Below are positions 32,023-42,372 of a stretch of 64,000 nt of DNA, piece after piece. Location: assembly GCF_025961225.1 (NCBI RefSeq), contig NZ_JAOQNG010000010.1:1664501-1728500 (forward strand). Direction: 5' to 3'. Position 1 is the stretch's first letter; the number at the start of each line of letters is the position of its first letter. The translations under genes and the position numbers were made by a program. The DNA comes from Azospirillum canadense (lineage in GTDB: Bacteria; Pseudomonadota; Alphaproteobacteria; Azospirillales; Azospirillaceae). The notes under the pieces are model-generated. The model was not told the origin of the DNA. It worked only from the letters and a program-made list of their open reading frames with translations, and ran no database searches.

Positions 32023-32724
32023 GCGCGCCCCTTCCGCCAATGCTCCAGCGCCGCGGGACCATCGCCCCGCGGCGGCGCGCGACCGGAAAGCCTGGGCGTC
32101 CGCGCCCCGCCGGCTGTCGCTTGCGTGTATGAGGCTGTACGGAGCAAAATCCCGTTTGCCAAGCGCAGTTGCCAAACGCAGTCCCGGACCGCAAGCACGC
32201 GGCGGCACCGCCCATGTCCGCCCACCGCCCGAACATCCTCCCGGAAAATCAACCGGCAACCACCCGATCGCGCCCGAATTCCGTCGTAAAAAGGCGTTGA
32301 CGGGGGTGCGACAATTAGTCAGTATACCATCATGTTTGGCGCCCGGACGTGGATCCCATGGGCCGGCGCCGGACCGAAGGCGCACACGGTATCGCTCCCG
32401 GAAGAGAGACACGTGACTGCGGCGAGACGGACATCGGCACAACGCAAACGAGCATCCCGTGGCCGTTGGCGCCGCGCTGCCCCGTTGCGGACCCGGATCC
32501 GGCTCCTCCGTCCTTCGCGCACCCTCCCTTCCCGACGAAACATCATCGGCTGACGGCCCCCGCCGACAGCGATAAGGCCGACAGCGACAGGGCCGGACGC
32601 GGCCCTTCGGCACGCATGGCAACTGCCCGGCACCGCCGCGCGCCCAAATAAAAAAGCCCAATCAAACAAGAACGACTCAAACAAGAACACACAGACGAAC
32701 AAACGACAGGGACGAGGTAGAGAC
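32023..32724. other. Regulatory gap upstream of the rightward operon
   Basis: About 700 bases without a supported gene. It contains a near-repeat TTGCCAA[G/A]CGCAGT around 32155-32182 and the promoter/operator at 32297-32332, which implies a leader of nearly 390 bases before the TRAP binding-protein gene. Confidence 0.6.
32297..32332 (+). promoter_or_regulatory. Promoter and operator element 3 of the rightward operon
   Basis: TTGACG (32297-32302) is a good -35; AGTATA (32321-32326), 18 bases on, is a plausible -10. AGTCAGTATACCATCA (32317-32332) is the exact reverse complement of the 16-mer at 31160-31175 and covers that -10. Confidence 0.6.
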
Positions 32725-33837
<1,113 letters not shown>

Positions 33838-33897
33838 AGAGAACGGCCGGCAACGCACCGGCCACCGGGATGCGTTCACGATAGGGGTTGAGGGTTC

Positions 33898-36258
33898 ATG
33901 AGCCACACGGGTATCGGCGCGCGGGTGCGCCGAAAGGAGGACGCACGCCACCTGATGGGGCGCGGGCGTTTCGTCGGCGACATCAAGATGCCGGGCCTCC
34001 GGGACGTTGCGTTCCTGCGCAGCACGCACGCCCACGCCCGCATCCGTTCGGTCACCAAGCCGGCGGGTGCGGAGGGGGCCCTCTACACGGTCGATGACCT
34101 CGCGGGCCTGAGCCCCATCGTGACGCGGTCCACCATCCCCGGCTACAAGGAGTCGACCCACTGGCCGCTGGCCTCCGGCAAGGTCCGCTTCGTCGGGGAG
34201 CCGGTGGCCATGGCCGTGGCGGCCAACCGTGCCGAGGCGGAGGATCTGTGCGACGCCGTGCTGGTCGATTTCGACCCGCTGCCGGTGATCGCCAGCAGCG
34301 AGGCCGGGCGCGCGCCCGACGCCCCGCGCATTCACGAGGAGTGGAGCGACAACCTCTTCCTGGAGAGCGGCTTCGACAGCGAGGTCGAGGAAGTTGCGCG
34401 CACCGCCCCCGTCAAGGTCACGCGCGAATACCGCACCGCCCGCCAGTGCATGCACCCCATGGAAGGCAAGGGCGTGCTCGCCTACTGGGACTACCAGGCG
34501 TCCCAGTTGGTCGTGGTGACCTCCACCCAGGTGCCGCACATGATCCGCACCGGGCTCGCCGAATGCCTGGGGCTCGACCAGGCGCGCATCCGTGTGATGC
34601 CGCCCGACGTCGGCGGCGGCTTCGGCTACAAGTGCGTGCTCCAGCCCGAGGAGGTGCTGATCGCCTGGCTGGCGCTGACGCGCAAGACCCCCTTCCGTTG
34701 GGTGGAGGACCGGCGCGAGCACCTGACCGCCGGGGCCAACACACGGCAGCACCAGTACCGCATTACCGCCTACGCCGACGAGCGCGGGCGCCTGCTCGGC
34801 CTCGACGCCGAGGTGATGGTGGACACCGGCGCCTATTCGGTCTGGCCCTTCACCGCCTGCCTGGAGCCGTCGCAGATCGCCGGCAACCTGCCCGGCCCCT
34901 ATGACTTCCAGGCCTACCGCTGCAAGACCTACACGGTCGCAACCAACAAGCCGGCCTTCACACCCTACCGCGGGGTGGCGCGACCCGGCGTCTGCTTCGC
35001 CATGGAGCTGACCATCGACGCCATCGCCCGCGCGGTCGGGCGGGAGCCGGTGGACGTGCGCGCGGAGAACCTGGTCACCGCCGACCAGATGCCCTTCACC
35101 AACGTCACCAAGAAGCATTTCGACAGCGGCGACTACCCGGCCTCCCTGCGCCGGGCGCGCGAGATGATCAAGATGGACGAGGTGCGGGAGCGCCAGGGCG
35201 CGGCCGAGCCCGACGGACGGCGCATCGGGCTGGGCTTCGCCACCTACACGGAGCAGTCGGCGCACGGGACGTCGGTCTTCAGCTCCTGGGGCCTGTCGGT
35301 GATCCCGGGCTTCGACCAGGCGAGCGTCAAGATCACGCCGGACGGCGGCGTCGAGGTGCGCGCCGGCATCCACACCATCGGCCAGGGGCTGGAAACCACG
35401 CTTGCGCAGATCGCCAGCGAGATCCTGACCATCCCCATCGACCGGATCACGGTGACGCTGGGCGACACCGCGACCACCCCCTACTCCACCGGCGCCTACG
35501 CCTCGCGCGGGATCGTCATGTCGGGCGGCGCCACCTCCAAGGCCGCGCAGGTGGTGGCCGGGCAGGTCCGGCGCATCGCCGCCCACCTGATGAAATGCAC
35601 GCCGGAGGAGGTCGAGCTGAAGGACGGCCGCATCTTCGCCGGCAACCGCAGCATCACTTTCGCCGACGTCGGATTCGCCTGGTACATGCGCCCCGACCTG
35701 CTGCCCGCCGGCGTGGACAGCCGCGGGCTGGAGGCGACGGAAGCCTACAAGCCGGACGTGGACTCCGGCGTCTTCTCCTACGCCACCCACGCCGCCGTCG
35801 TGGCGGTGGATCCCAAGACCGGCATGGTGGAGATCCTGGACTACGTCATCGTCGAGGACTGCGGCCGCCGCGTGAATCCGATGATCGTGGAGGGCCAGGC
35901 CTATGGCGGCACGGCGCAGGGCATCGGCACCGCCCTGTTCGAGGAGAGCCCGTACGACGATCTCGGCCAGCCGCTCGCCTCGACGCTTCTCGACTACCTG
36001 CTGCCGGGACCGACCGAGTTGCCCTCGATCCGCATGGACCATTTCGAGACGCTCTCGCCCTACTCCGCGCACGGCATCAAGGGGGTCGGCGAAGGCGGGG
36101 CCATTGCACCGCCGGCCGCCATCGTCAACGCCATCAACGACGCCCTGGCACCGCTCGGCGCGGAACTGACCCAAATTCCCGCGACGCCGGAACGCATCCT
36201 CGCCGCCATCCTGGCCGCCAAGGGCCAAATGGAGAAAAGCCGGGAGACCGCCGCATGA
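33898..36258 (+). CDS. Molybdenum hydroxylase large subunit, picolinate dehydrogenase type
   Basis: The 786-residue product is the molybdopterin-binding subunit of a xanthine-dehydrogenase-family hydroxylase, which inserts a water-derived OH next to a ring nitrogen. Landmarks are GARVRRKEDARHLMGRGRF at the N-terminus, PPDVGGGFGYK, YRGVARPGVCFAMEL, and the catalytic Glu732 in KGVGEGGA near the C-terminus. The next two genes supply FAD and iron-sulphur subunits, and each overlaps its predecessor by four bases. In this cluster the expected reaction is picolinate to 6-hydroxypicolinate (PicA). Nicotinate is a less likely substrate. Confidence 0.9.
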   Translation: MSHTGIGARVRRKEDARHLMGRGRFVGDIKMPGLRDVAFLRSTHAHARIRSVTKPAGAEGALYTVDDLAGLSPIVTRSTIPGYKESTHWPLASGKVRFVGEPVAMAVAANRAEAEDLCDAVLVDFDPLPVIASSEAGRAPDAPRIHEEWSDNLFLESGFDSEVEEVARTAPVKVTREYRTARQCMHPMEGKGVLAYWDYQASQLVVVTSTQVPHMIRTGLAECLGLDQARIRVMPPDVGGGFGYKCVLQPEEVLIAWLALTRKTPFRWVEDRREHLTAGANTRQHQYRITAYADERGRLLGLDAEVMVDTGAYSVWPFTACLEPSQIAGNLPGPYDFQAYRCKTYTVATNKPAFTPYRGVARPGVCFAMELTIDAIARAVGREPVDVRAENLVTADQMPFTNVTKKHFDSGDYPASLRRAREMIKMDEVRERQGAAEPDGRRIGLGFATYTEQSAHGTSVFSSWGLSVIPGFDQASVKITPDGGVEVRAGIHTIGQGLETTLAQIASEILTIPIDRITVTLGDTATTPYSTGAYASRGIVMSGGATSKAAQVVAGQVRRIAAHLMKCTPEEVELKDGRIFAGNRSITFADVGFAWYMRPDLLPAGVDSRGLEATEAYKPDVDSGVFSYATHAAVVAVDPKTGMVEILDYVIVEDCGRRVNPMIVEGQAYGGTAQGIGTALFEESPYDDLGQPLASTLLDYLLPGPTELPSIRMDHFETLSPYSAHGIKGVGEGGAIAPPAAIVNAINDALAPLGAELTQIPATPERILAAILAAKGQMEKSRETAA

Positions 36259-37082
36259 AAGCCCCCGTTTTCGACTATCACCGCGCCCGCAGCGTCCAGG
36301 ACGCGCTGGCGGCGCTGGCCGACGGGAACGGCGACGCCAAGCCGATGGCCGGCGGCTGCTCCCTCGGGCCGATGCTCAACCTGCGGCTGGCGCGGCCCAC
36401 CCGGGTGGTCGACCTGCGCCACGCGCCCGAACTGCGCCGGGTCGAGGAGACCAGCGACCGCCTCATCATCGGCGCCCTCTGGACCCACGCGGAGATCGAG
36501 GACGGCGCGATGCCGTGCGCCACCAACGGCTTCCTGCCGTCGGTGGCGCACGGCATCGCTTACCGCGCCGTCCGCAACCGCGGCACCATCGGCGGCAGCG
36601 TCGCCCACGCCGACCCGGCCGCCGATTGGATCTCCACCCTGCTGACGCTCGACGCGCGGCTGCTGATCCACGCTCCGGACGGCGAGCGGCAGGCGTCCAT
36701 CGACACCTTCATGCTCGGCGGCTACAGCACGGAACTGGGCGACGACGAGCTGCTGACCGGCATCGTCCTGCCGAAGCTGTCCAGCCGGGGCCGCTGGGCC
36801 TACCATAAGATCTGCCGCAAGACCGGCGAGTTCGCGAAGGCCATCGGGGCCGTGCTGCACGATCCGGAACGCGGCCTGACCCGCGTGGTCTGCGGCGCCA
36901 TCGAGCGCACGCCCATCCTGCTGGAGGAGACGTCCGCCGCGCTCGGCCGCGCGGGACCGCAGGCCGCCGCCGCGGTCCTGAGGGACGAGATCGACCGGCG
37001 GCTTTCCGACCACGACGCCGTCTTCCGCCAGATGCACCACACGGCCGTGGACCGTGCGCTTGCCGAATTGGGGTCGAAATGA
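36255..37082 (+). CDS. Molybdenum hydroxylase FAD subunit
   Basis: This 275-residue, CoxM-type FAD-binding subunit passes electrons from the iron-sulphur subunit to an acceptor. It shows the FAD loops KPMAGGCSLGPMLNLR (about 30-45) and NRGTIGGSVAHADPAADW (about 110-127), and ends with a CO-dehydrogenase flavoprotein C-terminal domain. ATG 36255 overlaps the large-subunit stop as ATGA, and its own stop overlaps the next start the same way, so the three chains are translationally coupled. Confidence 0.92.
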   Translation: MKAPVFDYHRARSVQDALAALADGNGDAKPMAGGCSLGPMLNLRLARPTRVVDLRHAPELRRVEETSDRLIIGALWTHAEIEDGAMPCATNGFLPSVAHGIAYRAVRNRGTIGGSVAHADPAADWISTLLTLDARLLIHAPDGERQASIDTFMLGGYSTELGDDELLTGIVLPKLSSRGRWAYHKICRKTGEFAKAIGAVLHDPERGLTRVVCGAIERTPILLEETSAALGRAGPQAAAAVLRDEIDRRLSDHDAVFRQMHHTAVDRALAELGSK

Positions 37083-38284
37083 ACCGGGTTCCCGTCACCA
37101 TCACCGTCAACGGCCAGCCCTTTACCGCCAGCGTCGAGCCGCGCCAGCACCTTGCGGATTTCCTGCGCGAGACGGTCGGGCTGACCGGCACCCACCTGGG
37201 CTGCGAACAAGGCGTGTGCGGCGCCTGCACCGTCGAGATCGACGGCCGCCCACAACGGTCCTGCATCGCCTTCGCCGTGGCCTGCGACGGGTCCACCGTC
37301 CGCACCGTGGAGGGCTTCGACGACGACCCGACCATGAGCGAGCTGCGCGAGGCCTTCTCGACGCACCATGGGCTGCAGTGCGGCTTCTGCACGCCGGGCA
37401 TGCTGATCACCTCGCGCGACATCGTCCGGCGCTGCGGCGAGACCGACGAACGGACGATCCGCGAGGAGTTGAGCGGCAACCTCTGCCGCTGCACCGGCTA
37501 CATGGGCATCGTCGCCGCCGTCGGCAGCGTGTGCCGGGGCAAGACTCCGGAGGTCGAGGCTCCGCCGGTCGCGACCCCCGTTCCGGCCGCGGCGACGGCC
37601 CCCATTCGCCTGCCGGAGCCCGCAATGGCGGCCGGCGCGCCCGTCCGCCCGTCCATGGCGCCCGCACCGGCCCCCTCCGTCGCGGCAACCCCGCTCGCGT
37701 CGGCGGCCGGCGACAGCGCCGGCTGGACGGCCATCGACCAGACCATCACCGTGGCCGCGGCCCCCGCGACGGTGTGGGACGCGCTGGGCGATGTCCGCGG
37801 CGTCGCCGCCTGCCTGCCCGGTGCCGAGGTCGAGAAGCTGGAGGGTGAAAGCCTGACCGGCCGCATGAGCGTGCGTTTCGGCCCGATCAAGGCGCGCTTC
37901 GCCGGCGAAGGCACGGTCCGGCGCGACGAGTCCGCGCACACCGGCCGCGTGACCGGCGCCGGGCGCGACAGCGGCAGCGGCTCCCAGGCCGCCGGAGAGG
38001 TCGTCTATCGGGTGGTCGAGGGCGAACGGCCGGACAGCGCCACCGTCGTGGTCACCATCCGTTACCGGCTGACCGGGACGCTGGCGCAGTTCTCGCGCGG
38101 TGCGCTGGTCCAGGATTTCGTCCGCCGCATGGCCGAAACCTTCGCGTCCAACCTGTCCGCCTCGCTGGCACCCCGCGCTGACGGGGCTCCGCCGCAGGCC
38201 GCCAAGCCGGTCGAGATGAACGTCCTGGCTATGCTGGTGTCGGTGCTCGCCGGCCGGATCAAGCGGCTGTTCACCAGCGCATAA
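37079..38284 (+). CDS. 2Fe-2S subunit fused to a CoxG/SRPBCC domain
   Basis: The 401-residue protein has two parts. Residues 1-155 form the small subunit of molybdenum hydroxylases: a plant-type 2Fe-2S site (Cys42, Cys47, Cys50, Cys62) and a second site (Cys101, Cys104, Cys136, Cys138). A Pro/Ala-rich linker (about 157-205) leads to a CoxG-like SRPBCC domain (about 207-345), typified by ADQTITV-like strand, VWDALGDV and CLPGAEV, and then a tail ending in a hydrophobic helix. Free CoxG helps anchor or mature CO dehydrogenase at the membrane. Here the fusion may tether the enzyme near the TRAP carrier, which is inference. Confidence 0.9.
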   Translation: MNRVPVTITVNGQPFTASVEPRQHLADFLRETVGLTGTHLGCEQGVCGACTVEIDGRPQRSCIAFAVACDGSTVRTVEGFDDDPTMSELREAFSTHHGLQCGFCTPGMLITSRDIVRRCGETDERTIREELSGNLCRCTGYMGIVAAVGSVCRGKTPEVEAPPVATPVPAAATAPIRLPEPAMAAGAPVRPSMAPAPAPSVAATPLASAAGDSAGWTAIDQTITVAAAPATVWDALGDVRGVAACLPGAEVEKLEGESLTGRMSVRFGPIKARFAGEGTVRRDESAHTGRVTGAGRDSGSGSQAAGEVVYRVVEGERPDSATVVVTIRYRLTGTLAQFSRGALVQDFVRRMAETFASNLSASLAPRADGAPPQAAKPVEMNVLAMLVSVLAGRIKRLFTSA

Positions 38285-38401
38285 GCCAGGGGCCGACAGC
38301 CTCCCGCGGCCTTTGACGGCGCCTCCGACGCGCACCCCAGCGGTGCGCGACTGCGCCCGGCTGTCCGCGATCGTCTCAATTTCCAACAGGGGAGCACGAA
38401 G

Positions 38402-38941
38402 GTGCACGCAGCCCTGTCCCTGTCGCGCGGCATCGACCGTCTGAACAACGGCATCGGCAAGCTCGTCTACTGGCTGGTGCTGGCCGCGGTCGTGGTCAGC
38501 TCGGTCAACGCGGTGGTCCGCTACAGCATCAACTACAGCTCCAACGCCTGGCTGGAGCTGCAGTGGTACCTGTTCGCCGCCATCTTCATGTTGTGCTCGG
38601 GCTACACGTTCCTGCGCAACGAACACATCCGCATCGACATCGTGCTCGGCCGCTTCTCCAAGAAGGTCCAGGCGGCGGTCGACGTCTTTGGCATCATCGT
38701 CTTCCTGTTCCCGATGGCCATCCTGATCATGTGGCTGTCCTGGCCGATGTTCAAAGACAGCTTCGTCACCCACGAGATGTCGAGCGACGCCGGCGGCCTG
38801 ATCCGCTGGCCGGCCAAGCTGCTGGTTCCCGTCGGCTTCTTCCTGCTCACCGCGCAGGGCCTGTCGGAGCTGATCAAGCGCATCGCCTTCCTCGCCGGGG
38901 TCACCGACCAGCCCGGCGGCGCGATGCACGGCCACTCCTAA
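38402..38941 (+). CDS. TRAP transporter small membrane subunit (DctQ)
   Basis: The 179-residue product has four hydrophobic segments and the DctQ motif NAWLELQWYLFAAIFMLCSGY followed by NEHIRIDIV. It pairs with DctM to form the membrane part of a TRAP carrier. The GTG at 38402 has GGGGAG 8 bases before it. It lies 117 bases after the hydroxylase genes and 17 bases before dctM. Confidence 0.92.
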   Translation: MHAALSLSRGIDRLNNGIGKLVYWLVLAAVVVSSVNAVVRYSINYSSNAWLELQWYLFAAIFMLCSGYTFLRNEHIRIDIVLGRFSKKVQAAVDVFGIIVFLFPMAILIMWLSWPMFKDSFVTHEMSSDAGGLIRWPAKLLVPVGFFLLTAQGLSELIKRIAFLAGVTDQPGGAMHGHS

Positions 38942-38958
38942 GCTCCGGGACCCTTACC

Positions 38959-40485
38959 ATGGCTGAAATGCTCGTCGCCAACATGGCGCCGTTTATGTTC
39001 GTGGCGCTGGTCGCCTTCATGCTTCTGGGTTTCCCGGTCGCCTTCGCGCTGGCCGCCAACGGTCTCATGTTCGGCCTGATCGGCGTGGAACTGGGGCTGC
39101 TGACCCCGGCCCTGTTCCAGGCCCTGCCGGAACGCGTGTTCGGCATCATGCGCAACGACACGCTGCTGGCCATCCCCTTCTTCACCTTCATGGGCCTGAT
39201 CCTCGAACGATCCGGCATGGCCGAGGACCTGCTCGACACCATCGGGCAGCTGTTCGGCCCCTTGCGCGGCGGTCTGGCCTACGCGGTGATCTTCGTCGGC
39301 GCCCTGCTCGCCGCCACCACCGGCGTGGTCGCCGCCTCGGTCATCTCCATGGGCCTGATCTCGCTGCCGATCATGCTGCGCTACGGCTACGACCGCCGGC
39401 TGGCGTCGGGCGTCATCGCGGCATCGGGCACGCTGGCCCAGATCATCCCGCCGTCGCTGGTGCTGATCGTGCTGGCCGACCAGCTCGGCCGCTCGGTCGG
39501 CGACATGTACGCCGGCGCCCTGGTCCCGGGGCTGGTGCTGACCGGCCTGTACGCCGGCTACATCCTGATCATGACCATCGTGCGGCCGGAGTTCGCCCCG
39601 GCCCTGCCGCCGGAGGCGCGCTCCTTGCGCGGCTTCAAGCTGCTGCTGCGCGTGCTGACCTCGCTGGTGCCGCCGCTGGTGCTGATCTTCCTGGTGCTGG
39701 GCACCATCTTCCTCGGCATCGCGACGCCGACGGAGGGCGGCGCCATGGGCGCGGCGGGGGCCATCCTGCTGGCGCTGGCCAAGCGCAAGCTCGGGCTGGG
39801 GCTGCTCCGGCAGGCGATGGACACGACGGCCAAGCTGTCGTCCTTCGTGATCTTCATCCTGATCGGCTCGACGGTGTTCGGCCTGGTGTTCCGCGCGGTC
39901 AACGGCGACCTGTGGGTGGAGCATCTGCTGACCAACCTGCCGGGCGGCGAGCTGGGCTTCCTGATCGTCGTCAACCTGATGGTCTTCGTGCTGGCCTTCT
40001 TCCTCGACTTCTTCGAGCTGGCCTTCATCATCGTGCCGCTGCTCGGGCCGGTCGCGGAGAAGCTGGGCATCGACCTGATCTGGTTCGGCGTGCTGCTCGG
40101 CGTGAACATGCAAACCTCCTTCATGCACCCGCCCTTCGGCTTCGCCCTGTTCTACTTGCGCAGCGTCGCGCCGCGCGAGGATTACAAGGACAAGATCACC
40201 GGCAGGATCATCGCGAAGATCACCACCGGCCAGATCTACTGGGGCGCCGTGCCCTTCGTGATCATCCAGCTGATCATGGTGGCGCTGGTCATCGCCTTCC
40301 CCGACCTGGTCTTCTCCGGCCTGGACCGCGGCGAAAAGATCGACCTCGACAAGGTGAAGATCGAGATCCCTGAAATCTCCGACAGCCTACAACCCTTGGA
40401 TCCGGGCGCCCTGGGAAGCGACGACAGCGCCCAGGGCGGTGACCCGGCGCTCGACGCGATGCGCCAGTTCCAGAAGACCAATTGA
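38959..40485 (+). CDS. TRAP transporter large membrane subunit (DctM)
   Basis: The 508-residue product has about 12 membrane segments of the DctM/ion-transporter superfamily, with LLGFPVAFAL near the start, GTLAQIIPPSLVLIVLAD in the middle and MHPPFGFALFYLRSVAP late. It performs sodium-driven uptake of the ligand held by the binding protein at 32725. ATG 38959 is chosen as the family start. A C-terminal polar tail of about 60 residues (EIPEISDSLQPLDPG) is longer than usual. Confidence 0.93.
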   Translation: MAEMLVANMAPFMFVALVAFMLLGFPVAFALAANGLMFGLIGVELGLLTPALFQALPERVFGIMRNDTLLAIPFFTFMGLILERSGMAEDLLDTIGQLFGPLRGGLAYAVIFVGALLAATTGVVAASVISMGLISLPIMLRYGYDRRLASGVIAASGTLAQIIPPSLVLIVLADQLGRSVGDMYAGALVPGLVLTGLYAGYILIMTIVRPEFAPALPPEARSLRGFKLLLRVLTSLVPPLVLIFLVLGTIFLGIATPTEGGAMGAAGAILLALAKRKLGLGLLRQAMDTTAKLSSFVIFILIGSTVFGLVFRAVNGDLWVEHLLTNLPGGELGFLIVVNLMVFVLAFFLDFFELAFIIVPLLGPVAEKLGIDLIWFGVLLGVNMQTSFMHPPFGFALFYLRSVAPREDYKDKITGRIIAKITTGQIYWGAVPFVIIQLIMVALVIAFPDLVFSGLDRGEKIDLDKVKIEIPEISDSLQPLDPGALGSDDSAQGGDPALDAMRQFQKTN

Positions 40486-40558
40486 TCCGGCGTCTTCTCC
40501 CGCGGGTTGGGGAACGTCCGGCGACCACACACAAGACACACAAAAAGGGACGATGAGG

Positions 40559-41527
40559 ATGACCAGCAGGATTCGGAAGATCGCTCTGGAAGAGCATTTC
40601 ACGGCGCCGGGTTTCGAACGTTACTCGAAGGTGTTCACGAAGCTCATGGACAGCGCCTCGCAGGCTCAGCTTGCGGCGCGTCTGGCGGATTTCGATGAAC
40701 TGCGGCTCGCGGAGATGGACCGCGCAGGCATCGACATCTCCGTCCTGTCGCAGACCGGCCCCAGCGTGCAGGCCGAGCCGGATCAGGCCCAGGCGATCCG
40801 CTACGCGCAGGAAAACAATGACTTCCTGGCGCGGCAGATCCAGCGGCATCCGGACCGCCTCGCCGGCTTCGCATCGCTTCCCATGCACGCGCCACGCGCA
40901 GCGGCGGACGAGCTGGAGCGCGCCGTCAACGACCTGGGCTTCAAGGGCGCGCTCGTGAACGGACACACGAACGGCGTCTATTACGACGATCCGGCCTATG
41001 ACGCGTTCTGGGACCGGATGCAAGCGCTGGATGTGCCTCTCTACCTGCATCCCACGGACCCATCGCCCATTCCCAGCGCCTACGCCGGGCACCCCGAACT
41101 GGCCGGGGCGGTGTGGGGCTGGGGCGTCGAAACCGGAACCCATGCCCTGAGACTGCTGTTCGGCGGCGTGTTCGATCGCTTTCCACGCCTCAAGCTGATC
41201 CTCGGCCACATGGGTGAAGGCCTTCCCATGCTGCGGTGGCGCTTCGACAGCCGGTTCGCCGTTTATTCGCACGGCATCCGACTGGAGCGCCGGCCGTCGG
41301 AATATTTCGGCCGAAACATCGTCATCACCACCTCCGGCGTCTGCTCGCCCGCCGCCTTGCAATGCGCAATCGACGAAATGGGCGCGGAGGCGGTGATGTT
41401 CTCGGTGGACTATCCCTATGAATCGACGGCTATTGCCGCGGATTTCATCGAGCAGGCACCAGTTTCCGAGGATGTCAGGCAACTCGTCTGCCATGGCAAT
41501 GCTGAACGACTGTTGAAGCTCCGTTAG
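40559..41527 (+). CDS. Amidohydrolase-family decarboxylase, probable 3,6-dihydroxypicolinate decarboxylase (PicC-like)
   Basis: The 322-residue product is an amidohydrolase-2 enzyme of the ACMSD / gamma-resorcylate decarboxylase group, which removes CO2 from hydroxylated aromatic acids with a metal. The metal set is visible: Glu11-x-His13 (ALEEHF), His164 (YLHPTDP), His217 (LGHMGE) and Asp284 (FSVDYPYE). ATG 40559 has AAGGGA 8 bases upstream; ATG 40553 is too close to it. In the known pic pathway PicC is in this family and converts 3,6-dihydroxypicolinate to 2,5-dihydroxypyridine, the substrate of NicX encoded in the divergent operon. That assignment is contextual. Confidence 0.85.
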   Translation: MTSRIRKIALEEHFTAPGFERYSKVFTKLMDSASQAQLAARLADFDELRLAEMDRAGIDISVLSQTGPSVQAEPDQAQAIRYAQENNDFLARQIQRHPDRLAGFASLPMHAPRAAADELERAVNDLGFKGALVNGHTNGVYYDDPAYDAFWDRMQALDVPLYLHPTDPSPIPSAYAGHPELAGAVWGWGVETGTHALRLLFGGVFDRFPRLKLILGHMGEGLPMLRWRFDSRFAVYSHGIRLERRPSEYFGRNIVITTSGVCSPAALQCAIDEMGAEAVMFSVDYPYESTAIAADFIEQAPVSEDVRQLVCHGNAERLLKLR

Positions 41528-42372
41528 CATTACAGTCGTTTTTCCATCGGGTCGGGCACGGCGTTCCCAGTGGGAGCGTTGGGCCCGCTGCTGGTGGCGT
41601 CTTCGCCAGACCGACCACGTGATAATGGCGGTGAGTTCGGGCGCCGGCAGGGCGATGGGCCGGGACGGCAGGCGGCGCAGGTCGTTCTCGCCCGCCTTGG
41701 AAATGCCGCCATGTGTCGGCCCGAAGTGAAGGCTCTTCTTGAGGCGCTTGACGCAGGGCCTCCCCACTGCGGCGGCATCAGCCGGATCGCGTCACCGAGC
41801 CCTTGGTGATCTCACGGACCCAGAATGATCCGGGAGGCGGCTATCCGGCCAGAACCCGGTTTGGAACCGATTCTGCGATGACGCCCTTTGCGCCACTCGA
41901 ACGAGAGAAAATCGCTTGGCGCGATTGTTATCAGAAGAGATACTTTCGTTCATATTCCACACTTATGCCATTAGGCGCCGGCGAAACACCCGTTTTCCGC
42001 GTTTTGATCCTGATCTTGAAAATCCTGAGATGAACAATGCTCTCAAGAGGAAACCAACGCCACCCCTCCATAAGGGGCAGCCCGAAGAACATCATCTGGT
42101 TCGCTAAGTCGTTGATTTTATTCGGTCGGATTGCGGCACATGGTCGCATGCGCGGAAGACAGAAACACCAGTCCTCAAAAATATTGAGTGGCCGTTGGCG
42201 AGCGTTATTAAATCAATGCCCATCCGAGCATAATTCTCTCATTCATCGATTTATTGAGATCTTTGACCACTATTTTACGATAAGAAAGCTTTAGCCAATA
42301 ACCCAAGATTGAAAAGTCCTGAGTGCAAAGGTAGGAGGAAAGTCCGAACGATTTAGTCCAAAGGGGTATCCG
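41528..42372. other. AT-rich gap between the catabolic island and the RTX gene
   Basis: No intact gene is supported. The left part resembles a decayed transposase on the minus strand. The right part (about 41900-42330) is distinctly AT-rich against the 68% GC background and ends with AAAGGGG seven bases before the RTX start codon. Confidence 0.5.
41540..41815 (-). pseudogene. Possible IS110/IS1111-type transposase remnant
   Basis: On the minus strand short pieces recall this transposase family: AIRLMPPQ (central motif before the VK...ND region) and then HFGPTHGGISKAGENDLRR (C-terminal GGISKxGD motif). They lie almost next to each other and in different frames, so most of the gene is deleted. 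No end repeats were found. Confidence 0.35.
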
